From: Lunularia cruciata
Taxonomy: Eukaryota > Streptophyta > Marchantiopsida > Lunulariales > Lunulariaceae
Assembly: GCA_948567375.1 (NCBI GenBank)
Contig: OX419762.1
Span: 55,905,034-55,969,033, forward strand
Length of the DNA: 64,000 bases
Direction of reading: 5' to 3'
The translations under genes and the position numbers were made by a program. Of this stretch, positions 11,337 through 23,050 are shown piece by piece. Within the stretch, counting starts at the first letter, position 1. Every line of letters begins with the position of its first letter. Below the pieces are notes generated by a model. The model saw only the letters and a list, made by a program, of their open reading frames with translations. It searched no databases and had not been told where the DNA came from.

Positions 11337-13139
11337 CCTCCACACCAAATCTCCTCAACTTTGTCTTGGTGTTGAGAACCAAATGCCCAAGTACAATCTT
11401 GGGCCACAGAGTTGGTGCCACAAGTGCACCCATCAACTAGAAAAAGTCCCAAAAGTAAGATATATATATTGCCTTGCCAAATACCTCTTTGTAACCCTAT
11501 CTCTTTGTAGAAATCAATCTGAAATAGTTGTGTAAGGAGTTATCCTCCTCCTTGGCATTGCAAGTGCATCTCTAACAATATCCATTGTTAATTGAAATTG
11601 CCTCCCCTTGACCAAACTAGTGCAAGAGTTCTTGTCCTAAGAACCCACAAACTATATACATGGATGAACCTACAAAAACAACCAACAAAAAAATTGTTAC
11701 TTCAATGAAGATGCTGGTCGGCACCCGATGACAAGATGACACCATATAGGAAAAAGAAGGCAAAAGCTATTAGATGCCACTTGTGGCCGCTTCAAGATAG
11801 GAAAAACAAGAGAGATTGCCATAGGGTGATGGCCCAATGGTGTTGGCGGACAAGATGCTAAAGCATCAAACTCATGGCACGGAACCCATGAAACTATACT
11901 CAATGACGCGAGTGGCGCACATCGGTGGGTAGCAAGTAGGCACATCAACACTAGGCACTACTACGGGATAGAGAAAGGTTTTAGGGTTCAATGGGTCATT
12001 GCTTGGTGACATGGAGACGTGTTATAGGACTGACCTATTCAATATTGGGTGGCACATAAGCGCAAAACATTGAGACTCTAAAAGTGAAAAAAAATTAGAA
12101 ATGGAGATGAATTTTTGGAAGCTTGAGAAAAAATAGAGAAAATAACTGAAGAAAGAAAGAGAAATACCTTTGGACGTGGGGAGTGCAGTCCAAAGTGATT
12201 TTGAAGCCTATTATATTGAGATCAACCTCCTTATCCCTGCTATAGTTGTTTGAATTTGATGTTTATCCATCTAGCACCATTTGATGAAGTTTATTGGGTG
12301 TTGAATGGTGTGGAATCCAATAAGCCAATCTCCTTCTTGAGTATTCCTCATGTTTTTTCCATAGACAATCTTCTTGTAATCCCAAATTTTTGCCATGGAG
12401 AATATAAGAAATGTAGGAAGTCAAATGAAGGAATTTGATAGACAAAATTCTTGGGCTCCTTGTTCTTGGGTTCCTTGCTCCTTGCTTTCCTCTCACCTTT
12501 CACTACTACTAAAATACTCATAATGTACTACAACTCTCATGAAAAGGCTCACGACCCCGCCTGCTCAATTTTGAATCCTTGTCCTAAAACAAAGGTAGTG
12601 AAATCTTGTTTTGACATGAAAATCTCTTGAACCCCACCACTCTCAAACTTTATTGTTCTACATAGAAACTCAAACAACACTCAAACCCAAATGGTACACC
12701 CTTTTGAATCTACAAATTGCTTAACTCTTTTGAAGATCACACTCCTACTTCAACTTGAAAGTTGAATTGCTCCAAAAAACTTCCCAAATTGCTCAAATGT
12801 GAAATGTGAATTGCTCAAATGTGAGGAGGGTTTATATAGCCCCTACATGAAAAATTCTTGATATAAAGTGCACTCACTAAATTGTTATTTCTCAAGAAGG
12901 AATCAAAATTTGATTAGAAAAGAATCAAAATCTCAAGCAGCAACAAACAATAACATGCGGCATGCCATGTAACCAACCGTGCACCTAACCATTATATAAG
13001 AGGAGCACCTCTGAGCAACATCATGTGGCAACCAGACAGGCATTGTTGAGCATCAATGGGTGATATCCAAATATATATAATGTGTTGAGTGGGTCCCAAC
13101 GCCCTCTAGCGTGTATGGGCAAGTGTCAGCCGGTGTCAC
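11337..13139. other. Unassigned AT-rich DNA
   Basis: I find no convincing gene here. Short open stretches (about 11697-11951 minus, 12263-12496 minus) match nothing I recognise and are not conserved elsewhere in the window. The left part is the flank into which B2 inserted. It is probably old degraded repeat. Confidence 0.4.
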
Positions 13140-13345
13140 CCTTACTAACCACTATACCAGAGCACACTAGCATCTCCCAATGCCATGCAAAAAAATTTCC
13201 ATAGCACATTGGCATCAACTAATGTCATCTAGTGAATTTCCATAGCACATTGGGCATTAGTCAGTGCCATCTAATGACTTTGAGTGCTTTAGGCATCAGC
13301 CAATGGCATCCACTAACTTTGAGTTTACACTGGCCATCATTGAGC
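13140..13345. repeat. Degenerate minisatellite, about 40-44 bp period
   Basis: About five diverged units share a core such as catagcacattggcat followed by caactaatgtcatct. Units start near 13144, 13192, 13234, 13276 and 13317. Later units are more diverged. Confidence 0.65.
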
Positions 13346-13779
13346 ACCACCATGTGTCATTGAGTGCATTCTTGTATTCTTACATAAGATCCATGAATGG
13401 AGCAACATAAATTTTGTTAACATGGTGTTTGTCAAGGCAACCACATATGACAATATTTTAAAAACTATGGAATAAATATTAGAAACATTTACAAGATATG
13501 CAAAATTAGAAGAATGATATTTTTATTATATAGAAACATGATCTCATTTCATTCTAGTATATCATCGACATGGTGAGAAAGGCATTCTTGTATCACCTTT
13601 GACTTAATTTATTCTCTACCAAGCTCCATTCCATTAAAAGACATTTCTAAATTTATTTGAGTTTCCTCTATAAATCCGCCATCGTCTTCTCACCAAACAT
13701 TGTAAATATTGATTAAAAAGTTATGTAAAATAATACAAACTAAAATCTACTTTAAAAAATATGCATTTCTACTATTATC

Positions 13780-14530
13780 TTTAAGCTGCATTCTAAGCTC
13801 ACAAAGAGAATGCCATCTAGCTTTCAATACTCCTATACAATGCTCATTTATCACCCTTGCCTTTGCCAAATATTTCTTGAACTCTTGCTTGTACTTTGTT
13901 TGGGCTGCTTGAATGCAGGAACTAAGTGATGCATGGATACATAACCAAAATCACCTACAAGATACTCTTTGGACTCAAAATTGCAACACACGCCTCTTTG
14001 GTTCAAATCATTCCACAATGATGATTTTTTCAAACTAGAATCACCTAAAAGGTACTCTTTGGACTCAAAATTGTGACACCACCTCTTTGGTTCAAATCAT
14101 TCCATAATGATCATTATTTCAAACAAGTCATGTCATGACATGATCCTAGCATTCTTGTAAATAAACAAACCAACCACAAACCTTTAATACAAAGAGGAGC
14201 ACCAATGATAATGAATTGAATAAAGGAACAAAAAAGAATATAGAACATTTACCTCCGGTAAAATGTATAATTCTTCTTTCATCATTGACTGTTTATAGAA
14301 TATGAGCCCTTTTGGTTGAAATAGATTTCTCCATCTAGTGTGGGTTGAGCGGCAAGAGGAAACATTTTTCCATCTACTAAACCAACACAACTAGGGAAAC
14401 CTTTGTGTGCAAAAACAATAGATATCCTCCTCCTCTCCTTGTGCTCAGGCCATGCAACTTGACTTCTCATCAAATCTAATATGGCAATCAAAACTCAATC
14501 AGTAAAGGATATTGTTGAACCTACACTAAT
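13780..14530 (-). pseudogene. PIF/Harbinger-type DDE transposase relic
   Basis: The minus strand shows the typical DDE_Tnp_4 landmarks in order. GFPSCVGLVDG (first Asp at 14372-14374) is followed by YFNQKGSYSIN, then GSCHDM (about 14105-14125), YLVGDFGY (second Asp at 13950-13952) and RVINEHCIGVLKARW (Glu at 13843-13845). The family cuts and pastes DNA with 3-bp target duplications, usually with a Myb-like partner, which I do not see here. The frame is broken between landmarks and part of the sequence is tandemly duplicated (13949-14128). A GTAAAT following SINSQ could be an intron donor. Terminal inverted repeats were not identified. Confidence 0.75.
13949..14128. repeat. 90-bp tandem duplication inside the Harbinger relic
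   Basis: Two copies of a 90-bp unit beginning aatcacctacaagatactc (13949) and aatcacctaaaaggtactc (14039), with about ten differences. The duplication repeats codons around the second catalytic aspartate. Confidence 0.85.
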
Positions 14531-14749
14531 AGCCCAAATTTTTACCTCACAATACAAGCACATTATCGTGATTCCCGAATATTGAGTGCTAGAGCTACTT
14601 GGAGCAACATTGGTGTTTGCTCCTGCCGGTATTTTTTTCAAAATAGTGTGCATTCTTATCAATCTACTAATATTGAGAAGGAATTAACATCCATTCTAGT
14701 TGTTGGAAAAAGGCTTTCAGCTCTAGATTTCTAAAATAATTATCATAAA
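14531..14749. other. Unassigned spacer
   Basis: No feature was recognised between the Harbinger relic and repeat D1. It may hold the remaining N-terminal part of the transposase in degenerate form. Confidence 0.3.
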
Positions 14750-15540
14750 TTCTTGATTACAAGGATAAGTGGAATACCAATAGTTAGATAGATAATCTAG
14801 AGATGAAATTTGGTTTGGTGACATTTGGAAGGATTTTATACATGATGGACTAATTAGATAAGCTAGAGATATCACCAAAAGAGTACTTCTACTAAGAGGC
14901 CAAAAAATAAAATATGCTTGGAAACTTTAGAATCAATAGGTAGGCATATGATCTAGAGGTGCAACTTGGAGTGGTGACATCTAGAAGGATGGTACAAATA
15001 ATAGAGAATATAGATAAAATATAGGTTTCACAAAAAGAGAACTTCTACTAAAAACGAGAAGCCAAAATAGGCTAAAAACTTCAGAGGCAATTTTGGAGAC
15101 CTAAACAAATGAATTAGGCCTCAAAAATGTGCGCATCCTCCCATACCCCTCCTTCCCCCTCATGGAGAAATGGTAGGCCTTCCCTCTTAATTGGTTTTTC
15201 TCACCAAGAGCTTTCCAAAGGTACCTCACTCATGTGATTTTGAGATTCCTACAAGAAGATTCTCTAAAAGATTCCCTCTTGTCAAAACCAATTTGACCAA
15301 CCAGATGAGACCAAGATGGGACCCTAGACATGTCACGATCTAAACAAGTAATCTAAGGGTGGAGCTTGTTGACAAGTCACCTATCCATGTACCTAATCCT
15401 ATGGTAGAGCTTCATTGGAGGAGATTCTCCTTGGCTATATAATAAAGAGAAGGTGCTCCTTGAGGCCATCAGAGGATTGAGTGTGAAATTTGTGTTTTCT
15501 CTCTTGTATCTCTCTTGAAGAGTTCTCTTGTCTTTGAAGT
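14750..15540 (+). repeat. Dispersed repeat D1, interrupted by C2 at its right end
   Basis: The sequence from about aataccaatagttagata to gttctcttgtctttgaagt matches D3 (40886-41462, same strand) and D2 (18228-18815, opposite strand). A 160-180 bp part is duplicated in tandem (about 14760-14925 and 14930-15085, each with caccaaaagagtactt or a close variant). After C2 the D sequence resumes as attacaataagt, matching tattatagtaa in D2. It has no ORF and could be an LTR or the 3' region of a larger element. Confidence 0.6.
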
Positions 15541-17613
15541 TGTGACAACCCGGCAAATATCATTTTTGCGGTAATCGGGTAAGTAAAGTTTGTTCCCATA
15601 GAGATATGATTTAGAATTGGTCAAATACAAAGTCAAAAGTCACAATGTAGTTCTTCTTGATTTTTTTTTTAATCTCTCAAGAAAAAACTACACCCAAAAG
15701 AGAGTAACAAGCTCACAATCTTGACAACTTGCCACGAATACACACACACATAATCACAACACAACAAATTTTGTCCAAACAACTCTTGATTGTGATGATT
15801 CAGATTCTCCTGAAGATAGCACTTCACTGCGAAGAACAATTTTGCCTCAAAATTGTGTTCTACCCCTCCATTGAAGGCACAACTTCCTTGATCAAAATTG
15901 TTTCACATCAACTTTGTACTGCACTCACAAATGCAAAATACTATTAACACTACAATTCCTCTCAGACCTGTCAAGGCATTGCTTTGATTGCACTTCACTC
16001 AAGATCAAACACACAAAATGAAGATTTTGCCTCAAAATTCGCACTTCGCACGATTTTGCCTCAAAATTGTGTTCTACCCCTCCATTGAAGGCACAACTTC
16101 CTTGATCAAAATTGTTTCACATCAACTTTGTACTGCACTCACAAATGCAAAATACTATTAACACTACAATTCCTCTCAGATCTGTCAAGGCATTGCTTTG
16201 ATTGCACTTCACTCAAGATCAAACACACAAAATGAAGATCAAGGTTGTGGAATCCAACATCCAACAAGCACACTGACTTGCACTTTGAATTTTCTCCAAA
16301 CACTCACAAACACAAACACAAACACAAAGTTGATACTCGGAATCAAGCTCAAGTGACAAGCACTACTTCACAGCACTTTGCTTTATCTATTCTCAGAATT
16401 ATGAGCATTGAACAACATGATACTACAAATGCCACTCTTAAATAGTGAAACAATTGACAATTATTTTCCTAATGTACCTCTTCCTAACAACTCTACAAAC
16501 CTGCAGATTTGAAATGACAATGCACCTCTTCATATCTGCTTATTCAAATCTCAAATTGGTTACTAATCCGATCCAATGTCTACCTCATCATCGGCTTCCA
16601 AACCCGATGATTTTCCTACCACTTCTCCTTCTTCGGGTATAGCTAATTCTACTAATTCCTTCACTAATTCTACTACTTCTACACTAGGAACTACAATTGA
16701 GCTCAGTGTTACTCCATCTACTTCTTTATCTCCTTACCCACTCTTCTCTAACGTGTCAAATAATAAGTCTGATGACACCTGAATTCTTACTTCTGTAACA
16801 TTGGGTCTAATTACAATCAATTCCTTTGCTTATTCTACTATATCCTCATCACAAATTGTAATTGAAAGCATAGGTACACTATCTACGCCTTCAATTTGTA
16901 ACACACTTTCCGCTAATCACTCATGTTACTGACCCGAAGACACTTACAATCTGATCTTGCACTTTGGGTTTATTCACTACTGTTATTTCTCTTCTAATTC
17001 TATCTTATCTTCAATCAGAACTAAAATTGAAGTCATAGGTATCATAACTATTTTCTTTCCTTACTCTAACTTCCTCTAATACCACTAGCAAGATTCCGAA
17101 GTCACCTTCACTGCACTCCGAGGTCTAACTACTTTGGATACAATCATCTTCGTCTTGAGGCAAAGTCTCATGACCCAAAGTCCTATAAACCCAAAGTCCA
17201 AAGTTTGAAATCCGAGGTTCCATTGACCCGAAGACACTAACCCGAAGTACATCTACTCTAGAAACTTCAAATACTTGTAACTTCTTGTATAAACATCCAA
17301 ACTCTGCGATTTTGATGGCAATGGAAAGCCCTAAACAAAACGCTTCTAACGAGATATAGCACGCTTGATTTGTACTTGTGGTCACTAAGATATGATCCCC
17401 GCAAGAATCTTAACCTACAACTTCCATTTCTCCTTTGGGTCTGCACTCTTTCAATCCTGGCTGAGTCCGTCTTCATCTAACACAAAGTCTAATTCCTTGG
17501 GCTTGATTAAAATACAAATTTCCTCTCATTTGTTCTCCATTTGGTTTCAATTTGGTTTTAGCAAGGCACTTCTTCTTCAAAACTTGTCCAAAATGAAAAA
17601 TGTATGTACCACA
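15541..17613 (+). mobile_element. C2: second copy of the 2-kb solo-LTR-like element
   Basis: It begins TGTGACAACCCGGC and ends GTACCACA, and is similar to C1 throughout. It splits repeat D1. Flanks gaagt (15536-15540) and aagt (17614-17617) are consistent with a 4-5 bp target duplication, because the uninterrupted D copies read ...gagtattatag. It is longer than C1 mainly through an internal tandem duplication. Confidence 0.7.
15839..16246 (+). repeat. 214-bp tandem duplication inside C2
   Basis: Two nearly identical copies (15839-16052, 16053-16246). Each starts attttgcctcaaaattgtg and runs to caaacacacaaaatgaagat. C1 has one copy, so the duplication arose in C2. Confidence 0.9.
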
Positions 17614-17617
17614 AAGT

Positions 17618-18227
17618 ATTACAATAAGTAACTCAAGGTTCCAAAGTATCTATGCATGTATGCAAACTCCCACCCACTAATCACTAATTCTGGCATATAT
17701 AAATCTCCTTCTCTATCTTCATCTTCATCTTCTAATCTTTGTAGCGAGATCTCCAAATCTAATTGTATACACCATTGTATACATTTCCTAATGTTTCTAG
17801 TTAGTTCTCCATGAGTGCTCCCTCTCGGCATACTAGACTCTATTCTCCTTGATTCATGAATCACCAAATATAACACTTGATCAGTATGCTCTACTCTACT
17901 CACTTCAATGATATTACTTGCATAATGAACAAGCTCGTAAGATAAGAAATACATTTTGAAATAGTTGAAAAAGGAATTTTTAAGAAATGAAATTGAGGAT
18001 TCAAATGAAATTCACTCCCCCTCTTCCCACCTTCACACAACCCACACTAATCTTCCCACTCTATTGTAAATTTTCTCCTTCTCATCTTATACCACTCATC
18101 TCATTGTCATACATCATCTATCTACGGTTCACCTTGTTCTCGTCCATCACCTATCATTGCTTCTTTGGCGGCCACCTCCTTCATCCTAACCTAAACTAGG
18201 CACTTCATTAACCCTTATGTGTAATTA
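17618..18227. other. Spacer with a dispersed repeat at 17985-18200
   Basis: No gene was recognised. The part from attcactccccctcttccc to ctaacctaaac resembles 57905-58100 (shared ccttcacacaacc, cttcccactct, ttctcatc). This points to a dispersed repeat with C/T-rich sequence. Confidence 0.45.
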
Positions 18228-18815
18228 ATGCATTACTATAATACTCCAAGGACAAGAGAACTCTCCAAGAGATACAAGAGAGAAAACACAAGTTTCACAC
18301 TCAATACTTTGATGGCCCAAAGGAGCACCTTCTCTTTAATATATAACAAAGAGGACCCCCTCAAAGAAAGCTCCACCCTTGGATCAGATACATGGATTGG
18401 TGACTTGTCAGCGAGCTCCATCCTTGGATTAGTTGTTTGGATGGGTGACATGTCAGTCCTTGTCCCCTCTAGTTGGTCAAACATGTTTGACCAAAGGGAA
18501 TCTTTAGAGAATATTTTTGTAGGGAGCTCAGAATCATGTGGATGAGGTACCATTGGAAAGCTCGTGATGAGAGGAATCATAGGGGGAGAAGGCAATCTTT
18601 TTTTCTCAAGGGGGGAATCTCTCTATTTTTGAGGCCTAATTCATCCGTTTAGGCCTCCAAAAGTTTATAGGCTATTTTTTACTTCTGCTCATTAGTAGAA
18701 GTACTCTTTTGGTGACACTTCTTTATGATCTACTTAGCCCATTGTACACAATATCCTTCTAGATGTTACCAAGTCAATTTTCACCTCCAGATAATATGTC
18801 TAGCTACTTGTATTA
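18228..18815 (-). repeat. Dispersed repeat D2, inverted relative to D1
   Basis: The reverse complement matches D1 and D3 from about agctagacatattat to gttctcttgtccttggagtattatag. With D1 it forms inverted arms around C2 and the 17.6-18.2 kb spacer. Confidence 0.6.
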
Positions 18816-20680
18816 CAATTATGGTATGACAATGGAAAACTCCATATCCCTTATTTCCTACGAACCACATCTTCATGAGTTTGCTAATAATAAGGAACAT
18901 GATTGGAACTCCATAGCAAGACCCTTTCTTCCTCCCCCTGCACCCCATACCAATTTAGTCAATACTTTGTAATAAGTTATATGAAAATATACAGAGCTTC
19001 ATAAAACGTTTTTTGAAACCCCTTAATGTCATAGTAAAGATAGTACAAATCATTCACCAACTAAGAAAATTGAGAAGTACTTTCATGGCAAGCATAATCA
19101 TGTTAGTATATGTTTGATATAGCTTATATAAGCATCTTTTCTTAATTACTTTGGTGTATAATAGAATTACAAGGAAAAAATCTACATTGCATAAGACCAT
19201 ATAAAGTTATTTTCATATTATGAATTATTGATATTATCTTTAGATTTTTAAAGGCCAAAATGAAGATGTACAACTCTTCATTAAATATAAACATAATTTC
19301 CATAAGGAAAATCCTGAAATAATATTAAATATCATTAAATTGTTTGGTCTTATAGTTTCATAAAACCCAATTATGTTTACTTATTTGACAATTACATTCA
19401 AGTAATTATTATCAATATCCCTTTCTTTTGAAATGAATACTGATAATATAATAATTTATTTTTAAATATATATTATTTATACTAGTTTTGATACATAGAT
19501 ATTTAAATTGTAGGAGATGTAGCATTATATTCACTTGGAGTGAGTTTTGAAATTTATTGAATATCTAGATACTTCTTGTTGTAACCTAGTGTCAACCAAA
19601 AAATGTAACAAGTTTTTCCCTTGAGAAGATGGGTCAAAAATCACCATCTTCCCAAGGGTGAAGAGAATTCATTATCTTGCAATTTGGTCATTATTTCCCA
19701 TTTAAACTCTTGAATAGGAGCTACTCTAAGAGCGTTGTGTCATACTGGTGGTGCACTTAAAAAAAGGGAAAACTACATATCACTTTCACTACAAGTAGGT
19801 TCCAAATTAACCCTAAAGGTGATGGTTCACTTCACCCCAAATACTTTAACTTTGAAGGTTACTTACTACACTTCTCCAAAAGCACAACTCCAAAGTTGTC
19901 TTCACATTAGCCAAATGTCTATGCCTTTTGATTCCTTTGTACTCTCAATGCTCCAAATCAGAATTGACTCCTCCATGCATTGATTTTCTCCTTTAGATCC
20001 CTCAAAAATCACACATTCTGATCAAGCATAAATGTCTCTCCACACACTCTAGCCACTTATGACCCTATTATAAAATTTCTCACTACTACTTTAGAAAAAC
20101 ATTCATCAATCCTAAGAGTGAAGGAATACAATGACAAAGAACTTGGAGTCCTTTTTATTGATCTTCAATTTGCATAAAAGCAAACCTGAATAACATTGGC
20201 CAAAAGCCTTAAATACATTTCCTACTTTGCACCAAAGAGACCCAATGATTAAGTAGGTTTAAGAAGTCTTCTAACTCCATCTACGTTGTTAATTAGGCAA
20301 GCACCTTACATGTGTCATTGAAGGTGTCGGATCTTCCCTAAAGACAATTTGCAATTAACAATTCTTTGGACTAACAACTCAAAAGGTGACAATTACAAAG
20401 GTCTAAAAAACTCCAAAGGCCCTCCTCTAAAAAGGTATTTATAACTATTAAGATCTTTAAACTACTTCTACCTGATCATATAACTACAAAAACTTCTTTT
20501 AGTGCAGTTCTTTGGCCTAAAGCACTACTCCAAAGAACTATCTCTGCTGTTAAAATTCTTAATGAATGAGTACATTTATCCTCTCCTTTTAACTTGCAAT
20601 CTATAAAAGATAAGTATCACATTTTTATGAACTTCTTGTTTGCATGCTTCCTTAGGCAAACTGCAAGCTACACTATTTTA
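18816..20680. other. AT-rich DNA without recognised features
   Basis: Strongly AT-rich from 18.96 to 19.6 kb, with poly-A/T stretches. Short ORFs (19735-19983 plus) look accidental. It may be the decayed interior of an element ending in D2. Confidence 0.35.
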
Positions 20681-20689
20681 TCATCTTTG

Positions 20690-21290
20690 TCTCTTCTAGC
20701 TTTTGAACCTTCAACCTCAATTTGTGCAGCTTTATCTTTGTGAACCTACCTTGTGATGCTTCCTCTAGCATGGCCACAAACTCATCTTTGGTTTCTTCTA
20801 GTTTCTTCAAGACTTTGTCTTCTCCTCTGCCAAATTGTTACTTTTTGCTCAAACTTTTACATCAATTTCTTCCCTCAATTAGGGTGAGACCAATGCTCTC
20901 TCTTCCTTCTCCTTTTGAGCTTGATAGCATCCCTTTGAGTTGGATAGCCATTACGCTCCTATACTCTACTAAATTGGGCATCAAGGATAAGCAATTGAAT
21001 CTAAGCCTTCTCCAATTCCCATCAAATGTTAACCACTTCTTCATCTTTGGCCTTCAATAGTTCTTTGTATACATGCTGCCTAGTTTTGGCCTTGAGCTTA
21101 AGTACCATCAATTTGTCTTGCAGTCTTTTAGATGTCCATCTTGTATTGATTGCAATCAGCTGCAAGGGAGGTATTTTGTTGTTTGACTTCATAGTTTTCT
21201 TGCGTAAGAGCATTTACCTTTTTCACCTCCTCCTTATACAAGTTTCTCATCTTTTCCAAGTCCTCTTCCACTTAGTCATCTTTGATGTTT
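20690..21290 (-). pseudogene. Decayed coiled-coil, Lys/Glu-rich ORF of an unidentified repeat
   Basis: Read on the minus strand, this region has heptad-like, charged sequence. Examples are LKKLEETKDEFVAMLEEA, followed by RFTKIKLHKLRLKVQKLEE near 20700-20815, and MRNLYKEEVKKVNALTQ near 21200-21260. The segment RxTKxKLHKLxLxVQ recurs on the minus strand at about 63.5 kb, so this is a repeated gene or element protein rather than chance. Stops and frameshifts interrupt it. I do not recognise the family. It could be gag of a retroelement or a captured gene. Confidence 0.5.
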
Positions 21291-21552
21291 AGAGTGTAGA
21301 TCACCTTGTGAGGCCTTTGAATAAAAGTGGTGTAATCTACCCCATTATAGTAGACTTCTTGATGTTTGGGCAAGAGGAACTCCATCAACTATAGTGTCAA
21401 TCCCATAATGTAACAGTATGGAGTCTAGCGACATAGTTAGTAAGGCTAACAAAGTAGAGAATAAGCCAAATTAGCCTAGAATATTCCAAAAGTATCTAGG
21501 AAGCTTCTTGGGAAGCTTCTTGACTAGTTAACTTGCGCTCCAAGCAGGTAGT

Positions 21553-21593
21553 TTCTAGAAGGAAACTTCTAGAAGGAAACTTCTAGAAGCTTC
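21553..21593 (+). promoter_or_regulatory. Heat-shock-element-like array in the B3 5' LTR
   Basis: TTCtaGAA blocks occur three times, the last extended to TTCtaGAAgcTTC (21581-21593). Alternating GAA and TTC with 2-nt spacing is the consensus for heat shock factor binding. A further GAAgcTTC pair set is at about 21641-21657. All lie 80-180 bp upstream of the TATA box. Confidence 0.5.
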
Positions 21594-21735
21594 TAACTAG
21601 CTTAGCTTGCATGCCAAGTAGGCAGCTTCTAGAAGGAAGCTTCTTGAGAAGCTTCTTAGTTAACTTGGCTTGCACTCTAAGAAAGTGGCTCAAGGAAGCA
21701 TCTTGAGAAGTTTCTCAAGGGCCTTGTATGCTACC

Positions 21736-21743
21736 TATAAATA
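21736..21743 (+). promoter_or_regulatory. TATA box of the B3 5' LTR
   Basis: tataaata in the context ctacctataaataccaa. It is conserved in the other B LTRs and is followed about 105 bp later by the LTR end. Confidence 0.65.
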
Positions 21744-21848
21744 CCAAAGCCAAAGCTCATGCTAGGCATTTGGAGTTTTCCCTCATTCAAGTGTCCCAAT
21801 GTGAGTTTCTATTCTCCTATTTCTCTCCTTGGATTCAATCTTTTACAT

Positions 21849-21860
21849 TGGTATCAGAGC
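21849..21860 (+). other. Primer-binding site of B3
   Basis: tggtatcagagc, complementary to the 3' end of initiator-methionine tRNA, one base after the LTR. Confidence 0.88.
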
Positions 21861-21879
21861 AAGAATGGGATGGATGGAA

Positions 21880-23040
21880 TTTATGGACCACCAAATCCAC
21901 TTCCACCAAACCATTGGGATTTTTGCATCCAAATACTACCCAAGCATTGTTTCACACAATTCATCACCTTGCACTTTGGACAAGATTTTCTGCATATGAT
22001 CACCATATCTAAAGAACCCTTGGTGCTTCCGGTTGTAACTTATGGAGAATGGTGGACGTGCTATTTCTATGTGTTAATAAATTTAATAGATTGGGAGTGG
22101 TGTGATAGAGTAGTAACCATGGTGGCAATACCTGATGTTATCCTTACTATGCAGCAACAAATTGAGCACCTTACTCGATTGTTGGATGAACGAGATCTTT
22201 GACAACAAGAGCAAGTGGAGAGAGTACCAATTTGAGAAGGAGAAGATCTGATTAGATTCCCTAAACCCAAGGTATTTGAAGGCAAGAATCTTCCGAGTGT
22301 AGTGGAGAATTTTGTGTTTGATTGTGAACGTTATTTTGAAGCTACTAGTTTACAAGATGAGCAAAAACAGATTCTCTTGGCTTCCGGCCAATTGGATGGA
22401 GTAGCAAAGCTATGGTGGAGATTTTGAGTGGAGCAAGCTGAATGACAAATTGTTGGACCAATCTTGACATGGGCAGAATTCAAGAGTGCAATAATTAGTT
22501 GGTTCCAAGCTATAAATGCTACACGAGTTGCACAGGATAAGTTGGCAAAGTTGAAATAGATTGGCTCTGTAAGAAGCTACATCACGTAGTTCCAAAACAC
22601 CATCATGCAAATTCCATATATATTGGAAGGTGAAGCTCTGGATCGATTTGTGAGGAGCTTGAAGGCAAGAATCAAATTAGAGGTAACCATGCGAGAGCCA
22701 CAACACTTGGAGGAAGCCATGCGGTTGGCCAAATGTTTTGATTCATTGGTGGCAACAACTTGGTCTCAACCTCGACCTCCACAAAGCCTACCAATACACT
22801 ACACACAAGTGGAGGAGCCAATACCAATTGAGATTGATGTCATTCAACAAAGACCATTTAGCACGGTAGATAGAGAGAACCTGTGACAAAATGGTGGTTG
22901 TTTTTATTATCACCAATTGGCACATTGCATTGCTGAATGTCCACCCAAGAATGGACAACCTCAACAAGTTGCCCAGGTGGAGGTTGTGGAGGAAAATAAT
23001 CAAGGAAATGAGGAATCCTAGTAGGAGATTTTGAGCCGCC
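21880..23040 (+). pseudogene. B3 gag (capsid/nucleocapsid)
   Basis: The region includes the typical Ty3 retrotransposon gag segment FPKPKVFEGKNLPSV, the tract with YILEGEALDRFVRSLKARI (22605 on), and a nucleocapsid knuckle CFYYHQLAHCIAEC at about 22895-22940. In that knuckle the second zinc-binding cysteine is replaced by tyrosine. Gag forms the virus-like particle and binds element RNA. Several stops break the frame (for example near 22200, 22425 and 22885). The B2 knuckle also lacks the second cysteine, so its loss may be ancestral to these copies. Confidence 0.75.
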
Positions 23041-23050
23041 TATTGGGAGC

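Larger units (their letters stand above)
21409..21847 (+). repeat. 5' LTR of B3
   Basis: TGTAACAGTATGG...TTTTACA. It drives transcription of the element. It holds a TATA box and multiple GAA/TTC repeats, annotated separately. Confidence 0.93.

Noticed and set aside
12960-13090. tRNA or other RNA gene around gcggcatgccatg
   Set aside because: No cloverleaf or box A/B arrangement could be traced.
13140-13345. CRISPR-like array
   Set aside because: Units are contiguous and diverged without unique spacers, so this is a eukaryotic minisatellite.
18236-18595. Minus-strand ORF of 119 codons
   Set aside because: It lies in repeat D2, and the equivalent frames in D1 and D3 are full of stops.
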